A stretch of DNA of 64,000 bases. Origin: Psychromonas sp. psych-6C06. Lineage in GTDB: Bacteria; Pseudomonadota; Gammaproteobacteria; Enterobacterales; Psychromonadaceae. Under the pieces are notes generated by a model. The model did not search any database. It saw only the letters and a program-made list of their open reading frames with translations, and was not told where the DNA came from. Both the position numbers and the translations under genes were made by a program. Position 1 is the stretch's first letter, and every line of letters starts with the position of its first letter. Shown here piece by piece: positions 1-8,500 of this stretch. The stretch spans positions 186,001 through 250,000 of the forward strand of contig NZ_PIZM01000002.1 of the NCBI RefSeq assembly GCF_002835465.1, read 5' to 3'.

Positions 1-244
1 GTATTGGCCTCTCTAGTTGCGATGAAAAAAAAGGTTCTCCCGTTAAAGTTAATGTTGTATATAAAGTAAAATAAAGCGCACTAATCGGAATGACTGCAAA
101 AATACGTAGGCGAGGAATCAATAACAGTAGTAAACTAAGTAAAACAGATATCAACGCCTCATGAACATTAAGCAAATGTGGCCAAAACAGTGTGGAAATA
201 AAAACAAATATTGATAACCACATAACAATACGCATTATTAACAT
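1..244 (-). CDS. comEC: ComEC/Rec2 family competence protein, N-terminal fragment
   Basis: Reading the minus strand from position 244 gives about 81 codons that run off the left edge without a stop. The translation starts MLIMRIVMWL and continues as a very hydrophobic segment with two or three short membrane helices, as in the N-terminus of the inner-membrane DNA-uptake channel ComEC. The downstream part, with the competence and metallo-beta-lactamase-like domains, lies outside the window. A second in-frame ATG at 235 is an equally possible start, and neither has a strong Shine-Dalgarno. The family call rests on the hydrophobic N-terminus and on the divergent DUF2062 gene, a common comEC neighbour in marine gammaproteobacteria. 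It is an inference from a short fragment. Confidence 0.55.
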   Translation of the reverse strand, partial: MLIMRIVMWLSIFVFISTLFWPHLLNVHEALISVLLSLLLLLIPRLRIFAVIPISALYFTLYTTLTLTGEPFFSSQLERPI

Positions 245-273
245 CCGAATTCATTTATCAAAACACTAATTAT

Positions 274-783
274 ATGCCTAAAAAATTAATTCAGCGTTTT
301 TCGCCAAAGCCAGAAACCTTAAAAGCTCACCCCCACTTAAAATACTTTGGGGAAATATTACAAAACCCTAACCTATGGCACCTCAATAGACGAAGTGCTG
401 CAGGCGCCGTTGCTATTGGTCTTTTTTGTGCTTGGATGCCGATTCCGTTTCAAATGTTATTAGCCTCGCTTTTGGCGATGTTCTTTTGTGTTAACTTACC
501 ACTGTCTGTTGCATTAGTGTGGATTTCAAACCCGATTACGATGCCTCCACTGTTCTATGGTGCATATCGTTTAGGCGCTTCAATTTTAAACGAACCTATT
601 AGAGAGTTTCATTTTGAATTATCATTTCATTGGCTGGCACATGCAATTGAAACGATTGCCCCTGCTTTACTTCTTGGTAGCTTTATCTTAGGAGTGATTA
701 GTGCTGCTAGCGGTTACTTTATGCTTCGTATTTTATGGCGAATTAATATTGCTAATAAGTGGCAACGCCGAAATAAAAAATAG
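274..783 (+). CDS. DUF2062 domain membrane protein
   Basis: A 169-residue inner-membrane protein. After a basic N-terminus with the typical HPHLKYFG segment it has a hydrophobic stretch at about residues 43-75 (AAGAVAIGLF, then WMPIPFQM), a second around 80-100 (SNPITMPPLFYGAYRLG) and a C-terminal helix at about 128-152. The W-P-PFQM and NP-T-PP-Y motifs are the core of DUF2062. The function of this family is not established. The gene is divergent from the putative comEC, with only about 29 bases between start codons, so both promoters must lie in that gap or inside the opposite gene. Confidence 0.85.
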   Translation: MPKKLIQRFSPKPETLKAHPHLKYFGEILQNPNLWHLNRRSAAGAVAIGLFCAWMPIPFQMLLASLLAMFFCVNLPLSVALVWISNPITMPPLFYGAYRLGASILNEPIREFHFELSFHWLAHAIETIAPALLLGSFILGVISAASGYFMLRILWRINIANKWQRRNKK

Positions 784-895
784 AACTGTTAACCCCACTA
801 CATATTTACCCACCTATCATCGTGTTTACTCGCTACATTGATTACCATTGCCCATATTCAATCAAAAAATACAATACCATTACAGAAGGTTAGAT

Positions 896-1522
896 ATGTC
901 TCCATGGAAAAAAACACTGATAGCATCCGTGCTGTCGACAGTCTCTTTCACGAGCTACGCAGATTCACTACCTGTTGATGATTTTATCGCAATTAGCGCT
1001 TACTTAGGTGGAAGATACAGCGAAGATTTTAGTGTTGATGAAGCAGATCAAAGCGCAGAAATAGCAACAAGTTTTGCTCAAGCTATCGCACTCTCTTGGT
1101 ATTATGGGCGCAATACAGAAGGTGAACTTTTGTATAGTAACTCCAAACAAAATGTCACCATTAGCGGTGAAAACCAGCAAACAACCGATCTTTATACTAG
1201 CTATCTTCATTTTGGTGGACGTGTAAATTTTGTAGATAACGGTCCATTTTCCACTAGCTTAGGGCTTGGTGTCGGTGCGACCTTTTTAGTACCCGATGAC
1301 AGTATGTATGATAATGAAATAGCACTTTCAGGTAATATTACTGGTGGTATGCGTTATGAGTTAAATGATCAATGGGCACTAAAAGCTGACTTACGCTTTT
1401 ATGGTACAGTGATTAAAAATAATAGCTCCCTATTCTGTGGCGATGGAAAGTGTTTAATTCAGCTAGAGGGAGAGGTTTACGTACAAACTGAATTAATGGC
1501 AGGTGTTGAATATAAATTTTAA
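896..1522 (+). CDS. Outer-membrane beta-barrel protein
   Basis: A 208-residue exported protein. The ATG at 896 was chosen because AGAAGG sits 6 bases upstream and the product then begins with a clean signal peptide (MSPWKK, a hydrophobic core, cleavage after SYA). A longer reading from 848 would put 16 unrelated residues in front. The mature part alternates polar and hydrophobic residues in short strands with Gly/Tyr-rich turns and ends in Tyr-Lys-Phe, the C-terminal aromatic signature recognised by the BAM complex. Size and strand pattern fit an 8-stranded barrel of the OmpA/OmpW type, but no subfamily is recognised. Two cysteines (FCGDGKC) could form a surface-loop disulfide. Ligand and role are unknown. 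Confidence 0.75.
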   Translation: MSPWKKTLIASVLSTVSFTSYADSLPVDDFIAISAYLGGRYSEDFSVDEADQSAEIATSFAQAIALSWYYGRNTEGELLYSNSKQNVTISGENQQTTDLYTSYLHFGGRVNFVDNGPFSTSLGLGVGATFLVPDDSMYDNEIALSGNITGGMRYELNDQWALKADLRFYGTVIKNNSSLFCGDGKCLIQLEGEVYVQTELMAGVEYKF

Positions 1523-1574
1523 TGCTTAGTTAGCTTACCTAAGCTCAATGTAGGTTAATACAAACGTTATAATA

Positions 1575-1731
1575 TTTGAATCAGAGTGATGGTTTTTAAT
1601 ATACAGTGACGTTAGTTTTGTGCAATTCAAGGCTAATTATCTAACAATAACGGACTATTGTTAGATAATTTAACCTAGAAGTCTGCGAAAAAAGCGACAA
1701 TGTATGACCTTGCTTATCCAGCACTGTTGTT
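1575..1731. repeat. Dispersed ~155-bp repeat, family B copy 1, with strong hairpin
   Basis: This spacer segment is clearly similar to 52761-52915: both start TTTGAATCAG, share ATATACAGTG then TTAGTTTTG, and contain TAATTTAAC in the middle. Inside it is a perfect 15-bp inverted repeat, 1635-1649 against 1656-1670, with a 6-base loop. No terminal inverted repeats or coding sequence were seen. It may be a short non-autonomous element or a structured RNA unit. The boundaries are those of the recognisable similarity. Confidence 0.6.
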
Positions 1732-1740
1732 ACTTAAATG

Positions 1741-1902
1741 ATACTAATCAAATTAAGTATGTGGTCTAAATTTTGTGCAGTAAAAGTGGCTTAACTAATG
1801 GCGAGATTTGACGTAAATAGTTGTTCACTTTTTGTAAATTTCTCTGAAGCGATAAGTGACTTTAACCAGTAAAACAGTTGCGCTATTTATTTCGTTTGGT
1901 CT
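1741..1902. repeat. Dispersed ~161-bp element, family A, diverged copy
   Basis: This segment aligns along its length with the three closely related copies at 10379, 11466 and 35563. It keeps landmarks such as GTAAATAGTTGTTC and TTTAACCAGTAAAA but has many substitutions, and its ends (ATACTAATC and TTTGGTCT) are degenerate. It is the oldest-looking member of the family in this window. It directly abuts the family B repeat. Confidence 0.6.
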
Positions 1903-1914
1903 TAATAAATAGCG
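1881..1914. other. Stem-loop downstream of aqpZ
   Basis: A perfect 11-bp inverted repeat (CGCTATTTATT at 1881-1891, AATAAATAGCG at 1904-1914) with a 12-base loop. It lies 38 bases past the aqpZ stop and overlaps the end of the family A element. No T-run follows on the aqpZ strand, so it is not a canonical intrinsic terminator but could stabilise the mRNA 3' end. Confidence 0.4.
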
Positions 1915-1952
1915 TAACTCGATACACACAGCCCTTGCTACAGGAATAACAA

Positions 1953-2642
1953 TTACTCTTCAAACCACTTATAAACCACACCAGCTATCAGAGCCCCAAC
2001 GATAGGTGCTACCCAGAACAACCATAGCTGTGAAATTGCCCAATCTCCCTGGAAAATGGCTACTGCGGTACTACGAGCAGGATTCACCGATGTGTTGGTC
2101 ACTGGTATTGAAATAAGATGAATTAATGTTAACCCTAGCCCAATCGCAATAGGTGCAAAGCCAGCTGGAGCACGTTTATCCGTTGCCCCTAAAATAATAA
2201 TTAAAAACATAAATGTAAGTACGATTTCAGCAGTTAACGCTGCCACTAATCCATATCCGTCAGGTGAATGTGCGCCATAACCGTTTGAAGCAAACCCTGC
2301 ACTTGCATCAAAGCCAACTTTACCACTTGCGATAAGGTATAAAACAGCTGCACCAGCAATACCACCAATAACCTGCGCTACAATATAAGGAAGCAATTCA
2401 GTTTTAGAAAAGCGCCCTCCCATGTATAAACCAACCGAAACGGCAGGATTAAGGTGACACCCTGAAATATGGCCAATTGCATAAGCCATGGTTAATACCG
2501 TTAAACCAAATGCCAGTGAAACACCAACAAAACCGATCCCTAATTCCGGGTATCCGGCAGCAAGTACGGCACTCCCACAGCCTCCTAATACTAACCAAAA
2601 TGTACCGATAAATTCAGCAACTAACTTTTTCTTTAATTCCAT
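1953..2642 (-). CDS. aqpZ: Aquaporin Z
   Basis: A 229-residue inner-membrane water channel of the MIP family. Six hydrophobic helices and both half-helix NPA motifs are visible: [10 protein letters not shown] near residue 66 and [10 protein letters not shown] near 185. The Arg after the second NPA is the aromatic/arginine filter residue. The N-terminal [18 protein letters not shown] is typical of AqpZ, and there is no glycerol-facilitator Asp after the second NPA. Length matches E. coli AqpZ (231). It stands alone on the minus strand and is divergent from the cheR gene, with 168 bases between. Confidence 0.95.
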   Translation of the reverse strand: MELKKKLVAEFIGTFWLVLGGCGSAVLAAGYPELGIGFVGVSLAFGLTVLTMAYAIGHISGCHLNPAVSVGLYMGGRFSKTELLPYIVAQVIGGIAGAAVLYLIASGKVGFDASAGFASNGYGAHSPDGYGLVAALTAEIVLTFMFLIIILGATDKRAPAGFAPIAIGLGLTLIHLISIPVTNTSVNPARSTAVAIFQGDWAISQLWLFWVAPIVGALIAGVVYKWFEE

Positions 2643-2810
2643 TGTTATTCCTTATTAACAAAGCTTTAAACACCATGTTTAAATTTATTGCTTTATAACA
2701 ATTTAAAATGACAAATACGAGACATATCAAAAATAATGTAAAAATTCATAATTAATAATCACAAAAATAGAGCTTTTACTATACTTCCAACGTTCCAAAA
2801 GGAGAGAGTA

Positions 2811-3644
2811 GTGATAAAAGACGTTGACTTACAACATTTTGAAATAAAACAGCTCCTTGAAGCGATCTACTTTCGTTATGGGTATGATTTTAGGGATTAC
2901 GCACGCGCGTCACTAGAGCGAAAAATTATTAATAGAGTCACTCAGTCTAAATTACACAGCATTTCACAAATGACCAGTGAGCTATTACACGATAGTCGTC
3001 TTTTCAATCAATTTTTAAAAGATATGTCGGTCACGGTAACCGAAATGTTTCGGGATCCTTATGTTTTCAAGAAACTCTCTAACACTGTTTTTGAACAATT
3101 AAAGACATATTCTCGCATCAATATTTGGCACGTTGGTTGCGCAACTGGCGAGGAAGCTTATTCGATGGCAATACTACTCCATGAAAATGATCTATTAAAG
3201 CGAACACGAATTTATGCCACCGATTATAATAATCACTCCTTAGATATTGCTAAAAAGGGGCTGTATGACGCAGCTAAAATTAACCAGTACGCTCAAAGTT
3301 ACCGTCATGCAGGCGGCAAATATGAATTAAGCGATTATTATCAATGTAAGCATGGAAGTGCAATTTTCAACCATTTTCTCAAAGAGCATATTACCTTCGC
3401 AAATCATAATTTAATGAAAGATCAAGCCTTTGCCCAGATGCACCTCATTTCATGCCGAAATGTGATGATCTACTTTAATGCTAACTTACAAAATAGAGTG
3501 GTTAAACTTTTTGCCGAGAGTCTCGTTCATCGAGGCTTCCTATTAATAGGCGACAAAGAGAGTCTGGAGTTTAACGAACAAAAAGAATCTTTTGAGCAGG
3601 TTGCGCAAAAGGAGCGTATCTATCGTAAAACAAGCAAACTATAA
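2811..3644 (+). CDS. CheR-type protein-glutamate methyltransferase
   Basis: A 277-residue SAM-dependent methyltransferase of the CheR family. It has the N-terminal all-alpha subdomain (about 1-75), then the Rossmann domain with WHVGCATGEEAYSMA (SAM-binding motif I), IYATDYN (acidic loop contacting SAM) and LISCRNVMIYF (the NV-IYF signature). It starts with GTG at 2811, preceded by AGGAGAG with good spacing. It is first of four co-directional genes with overlaps or short gaps. No chemoreceptor is encoded nearby and there is no C-terminal pentapeptide-docking extension, so the substrate is probably the partner sensor kinase or a remote receptor. That last point is inference. Confidence 0.9.
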   Translation: MIKDVDLQHFEIKQLLEAIYFRYGYDFRDYARASLERKIINRVTQSKLHSISQMTSELLHDSRLFNQFLKDMSVTVTEMFRDPYVFKKLSNTVFEQLKTYSRINIWHVGCATGEEAYSMAILLHENDLLKRTRIYATDYNNHSLDIAKKGLYDAAKINQYAQSYRHAGGKYELSDYYQCKHGSAIFNHFLKEHITFANHNLMKDQAFAQMHLISCRNVMIYFNANLQNRVVKLFAESLVHRGFLLIGDKESLEFNEQKESFEQVAQKERIYRKTSKL

Positions 3645-4224
3645 GGCGCTGATGATCGGTGTTTCGGCTGGTGGCCTTCAGGCACTAACCACTATAATTC
3701 CGTCTCTGCCGGCAAATTTCCCGATCCCAATTGTTATTGTCCAGCATCGTAAACATAGTGATGAAGATTACCTAACCCCTTATTTAGATGAGCGTTCTGA
3801 GTTAAAAGTCGTTCCGGCAGTAATGGGCCTGAAATTACAAGCTGGATTTGTTTATATAGCGCCTTCTGGATACCACCTTTTAATAGAAAGAGATGCCACC
3901 TTTGCTCTGAGCATCGATCAACCTGTAAATTATTCACGACCAAGTATTGATCTTCTATTTGATTCTGCAGCTATCTGTTATCAGCATACGTTAATTGGTT
4001 TGATTCTAACGGGGGCTAATAGTGATGGTAGCCAAGGATTAAAAAACATCAATTTATATCATGGTCTATCATTAGTTCAACACCCTGAAAGTGCAGAATA
4101 CCCCGCCATGCCATTGGCGGCTCTTGAAGCGACTAAGGTGGATTATATTATCTCTTTACCAGAGATCGCTAAATTTTTAACTTCTTTGCTTATGAGTAAT
4201 CAAGATGCCAAACAGCCCAAGTAA
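3592..4224 (+). CDS. CheB-type methylesterase, catalytic domain only
   Basis: A stand-alone CheB methylesterase domain of about 200 residues without a receiver domain. The catalytic triad is visible: Ser in GVSAGG, His in VIVQHRKHSDEDY and Asp in LTGANSDGSQG. It would hydrolyse glutamyl methyl esters made by the neighbouring CheR homologue. The start is unclear. The reading given begins with TTG at 3592 inside cheR, with another TTG at 3601, and neither has a ribosome site. A strong AAGGAG at 3609-3614 lies 7 bases before an in-frame ATC at 3622, which would give a natural MVKQANYKA-like N-terminus. The 3' end overlaps the next gene by 20 bases, consistent with translational coupling. Confidence 0.85.
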   Translation: MSRLRKRSVSIVKQANYKALMIGVSAGGLQALTTIIPSLPANFPIPIVIVQHRKHSDEDYLTPYLDERSELKVVPAVMGLKLQAGFVYIAPSGYHLLIERDATFALSIDQPVNYSRPSIDLLFDSAAICYQHTLIGLILTGANSDGSQGLKNINLYHGLSLVQHPESAEYPAMPLAALEATKVDYIISLPEIAKFLTSLLMSNQDAKQPK

Positions 4225-5503
4225 AATTCTTGTCGTTGATGACGAACCAAATAACCATCGAGTTTATGAAAGAACCTTGGAGTCGTTAAATTTAGAGTTT
4301 GTAAAAGTATTATCAGGGCAACAAGCACTCTCGGTTGCACATCGTCACAATTTCTTTCTTATATTAATGGATGTGCAGATGCCAGAAATGGATGGTTTTG
4401 AGACAGCTTCTCTATTACTTGACCATCCTAAAACATGCCATATCCCCATTATCTTTATCACCGCTTTCGACCGCGACGAGAGTTTCCAATTTAAAGGTTA
4501 TGCTAGTGGCGCTGTCGATTATTTAGTGAAGCCAATTAATGATCAGATACTAAAAAGTAAAGTGAATGTTTTTTTAGAGCTCTTTTTAGAGAAAGAAAAA
4601 CTAGAAAGAGCTTATCAGGTTCGCCTTAAGGCTGAAAATGAACTACGACAGCATAAGCAAAATTTAGAAAAAATAGTTACCGAGCGAACGCAAGAATTAC
4701 AAAACTCACTCACCGAATTAATGGATACACAAAACAAGTTAGTGGAAACAGAAAAAATGGCTTCACTTGGCCGACTCGTAGCAGGTATTGCCCATGAATT
4801 AAACACCCCGATTGGTATTTGCGTCACAGCAGCTTCATACCTTAACAATGACACCATCGGGTTAACAAAAAGTATCGCTGATGGCGCGATCAAGAAAAGT
4901 ACATTAGATGAGTACCTAGGTTCAGCAACTCAAGCAACATCACTATTATTGAGTAACCTTGAACGTGCAGCAGCATTAATTGGAAATTTTAAGCTTATTG
5001 CAGTTGATATTAGTAGCGACATGATTCGAGAATTTAATCTCAATGAATATATTCAAACTACTTTAGATAGCTTACAGCCAGCTCTCAAGCGTACGCAAAT
5101 AATCACCTCATTAGCTGGCGATAAAGATATTATTATTGAGGCTTGTCCCGGCACAATATCGCAAATAATAACCAACTTAGTCATGAACTCCCTATTGCAT
5201 GCGTTTGACGAAAATCAACAGGGCGAAATAAAAATTCACCTAAAAAAACAACAAAACCAGATTGCTATTGACTATCACGACAATGGTTGTGGAATGAATG
5301 ATGAAGTTAAAAATCTAATTTTTGAGCCATTCTTTACCACCAAACGTGCAACAGGAGGCAGTGGACTTGGTTTATCTATTGTTTACAACCTAATTACACA
5401 AAACTTAGCGGGAGAGATCACCTGTAGTAGCGAAGTAAATCAAGGGACACAATTTAATATTACCGTCCCACTTACAGCTATCACCTTACTGAACAATAAC
5501 TAG
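4205..5503 (+). CDS. Response regulator-histidine kinase (REC-HisKA-HATPase)
   Basis: A 432-residue cytoplasmic protein. An N-terminal receiver domain (about 5-125; acidic pocket VVDDE, phospho-Asp56 in LMDVQMP, Lys109 in VKP) is followed by a coiled coil (about 130-185), a HisKA dimerisation domain with phospho-His197 in GIAHELNTPIG and a HATPase domain with the N box NLVMNSLLHAF, DNGCGM and GGSGLGL. The REC-first, kinase-last order suggests that phosphorylation of the receiver, perhaps by the large hybrid kinase downstream, switches its own kinase. There are no membrane segments. The ATG overlaps the end of cheB. Its phosphotransfer target is not apparent in the window. Confidence 0.9.
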   Translation: MPNSPSKILVVDDEPNNHRVYERTLESLNLEFVKVLSGQQALSVAHRHNFFLILMDVQMPEMDGFETASLLLDHPKTCHIPIIFITAFDRDESFQFKGYASGAVDYLVKPINDQILKSKVNVFLELFLEKEKLERAYQVRLKAENELRQHKQNLEKIVTERTQELQNSLTELMDTQNKLVETEKMASLGRLVAGIAHELNTPIGICVTAASYLNNDTIGLTKSIADGAIKKSTLDEYLGSATQATSLLLSNLERAAALIGNFKLIAVDISSDMIREFNLNEYIQTTLDSLQPALKRTQIITSLAGDKDIIIEACPGTISQIITNLVMNSLLHAFDENQQGEIKIHLKKQQNQIAIDYHDNGCGMNDEVKNLIFEPFFTTKRATGGSGLGLSIVYNLITQNLAGEITCSSEVNQGTQFNITVPLTAITLLNNN

Positions 5504-5596
5504 GGTCTGTTAATCTTTCGATTTTACTTTTTCAAAAATATTTAAATGGCAAAGGTCAACAGACTTGAAGCATTAGATTACATAGGAAGTTGTCAC

Positions 5597-8500
5597 ATGA
5601 CGTTAACTATTGGTAAAAAAATCAGTCTCGCATTTGCGGCTATATTAACCCTCATAATTACCATGGGTATAACTGTTTACTATCTGAATGCAAACATACA
5701 CATGGCCACAAAAAATATTCGAGATGATGATGTACCGGGGGTAATTTTATTCTTAAATATACTCGATACAATAAGTGACATGCAAAGTAATGTAGTCGAA
5801 TATAGTACTGGCGAAGTAGATGAAGTCGATGACTTTTACGGAAATTACCAACGATTTAAAGACCATCTAATAAAACTAAAACCACTTGAAATAAACACCC
5901 AAACCGACATTGAAAAAATGAATAATATTGAAAAAGTGATCGATGGGTATGTGGCTCAAATTAGTGAGCAAGTATTTAATAAATACAATCCGCTTGATGA
6001 GATTTGGGCTAAACAGGTTGTAGATGAACTGGAGCACCAGCAAGGTGCCGAATTAGAACAATTGTTAGACTCATTAAAAGAGCAAGAGTTTAAAGAGGCA
6101 TTAAACACAACTAATCTTCAGGAAGCGATTCAAGATGACCTTCCAGGAGTACGTTATTATCTTGAATTGGTCGATGAAGCTGGCGATATGCTTGCTTCAT
6201 TAAGTGATTATGTTGCGGGCGAGTCAGATGAAGAGCAAGAATTTAGGGGCAATGCGGAAGACTTTATGCGTTTCTTTAAATTACTTGAGAAGATTGAAAA
6301 AAAACCGTCTGAAATTCAAGATTTGATCACCATAAATCGTTTATATAATGAAATTGTGCGCACCGCCGATGCTGTGTTTCGTCGATATAACCCAACTCAT
6401 CGTATTAACGCACTGAAAGTCATTGATCAACTTGAACACGAGACAATTGCACAACTAGAAAAAATATTAGAGCACTCTTCACAAGAGGAGCAACAGGACG
6501 CAGAAGTTGCACTTGCTCAACTAACCGATACATTAACAACTGTAAATACAATTATTATTAGCCTAACCCTGATTTCACTCCTTATTGGTATTTTAATAAG
6601 CTACTGGATAACTCGTTCTATTTTACGTGCCGTAGGTGGCGAGCCAGATGTCATTGAAGCGCTTGCAAACGAGGTTGCTAAAGGCAATATCAACCTTGAT
6701 ATTGGAGATAATAAAAGTCAACAGACAGGCATTTATGCCGCGCTACACACAATGATTGAAGCGCTAAAAATAAAAGTTGCTATGACACAAAAAATTGCAC
6801 AAGGGGAACTGAGTACCGATATTAACCTTGCTTCGAATAAAGATAGCTTAGGTATTGCCTTAAAACAGATGGTACATAATTATCGCGAGATGATAGCGCA
6901 AGCAAATGCTTTTGCAACGGGCGATTACAGCTGCCAAATTGAACCGCGATCCAATAATGATGAATTTGGTACTGCACTCTCGCATATGATGAAACAAGTC
7001 ACCGATCGAAATGAGCTAGTCGAAACTCAAAATTGGTTAAAAACCCAAGTGGTCAGAATTGGCGAGTTAAACCAAGGGATCGATGACTTGCATAAAATGG
7101 TGCAACAACTAATCAGTGAGTTAGCTACTACACTACAAGTCGGACATGCCCTTTTTTACCTACTAGAAGAAGAAAACAATAATGACCAAGCATATTACAA
7201 ACTCCTCGGGAGCTATGGATATAGTGAACGTAAAAACCTATCTAACCGCTTTGCATTAGGAGAGGGATTGATTGGTCAATGTGCCCTAGAAAAAAGTAAA
7301 ATATTACTCACCAATGTACCCGATGACTATATACAAATCAGCTCTGGATTAGGTGAAAGCAAACCCTTTAATATATTACTAATGCCAGTCTTATTTGAGA
7401 AAAACTGTATTGCAGTGATTGAACTAGCTAGTTTCCACCGTTTTACTGAAAACCAAATTGAACTACTAAACCAAGCCCTTGCCAATCTCGGTGTCACGAT
7501 GAACAGTTTAATTGGCCGTAAACGCATTGTTGAACTATTACAGCAGTCTCAAAGCCAGACCGAAGAGCTACAAAGTCAATCAGAGGAATTACGGGCAACC
7601 AATGAAGAGCTAGAACACAAAGCAGATAAATTAAATCAACAGTCTAACGCGCTAAAAGTCGCTAATACGGATTTGGAAAATAAAACTCAGGCTTTAGAAA
7701 CAAAACAACGTGAAATTGAAGAGAAAGCACAGGAGCTGAGCATTGCGAGTAAATATAAATCTGAATTTCTAGCCAACATGTCACATGAACTAAGAACGCC
7801 ACTCAACAGTTTATTACTTCTAGCAAAAGGACTTATGAATAATAAAGAAGGTAATCTAAACGAAGTTCAAATTGAAGACGCAAAAGTTATCTTCGATGGG
7901 GGCAATAGCTTGTTGACCTTAATCAACGATATTATGGACCTTTCTAAAGTTGAAGCGGGCAAATTAACCATTCATAACGAGCCCGTATCATTAGATGTTT
8001 TAACACGTAACTTAAGTCAGATGTTCACTCCCCTTGCACGTGATAGAGGATTAGACTTCAACATTGAAATTGCAGACACACTGAACAAAGAGTTTAATAG
8101 TGACGGATTACGCGTCGAACAAATACTGCGTAATCTACTTTCAAATGCAGTCAAATTTACTCAGCAAGGTAGTGTTACATTGAACATTCAAAGCGTCCCC
8201 TCAGGAATGGAATTTTCCCATAGTTCACTGACACCAGAAACCGCTATCGCTTTTTCAGTCATTGACACCGGTATTGGTATTCCAGAAGATAAACAAATTG
8301 CAATCTTTGAAGCATTCCAACAGGAAGATGGTACTACAAGCCGTAAATATGGAGGTACTGGCTTAGGGCTTACGATTGCAAGAGAGCTTAGTCGATTATT
8401 AGGTGGCGAGATTCATCTCTCAAGTACACAGGGCGAAGGAAGCAATTTTACACTATACCTTGAAGGTAAAACCCAAGGTGCGCAAATTTCCTCAGAGGAA

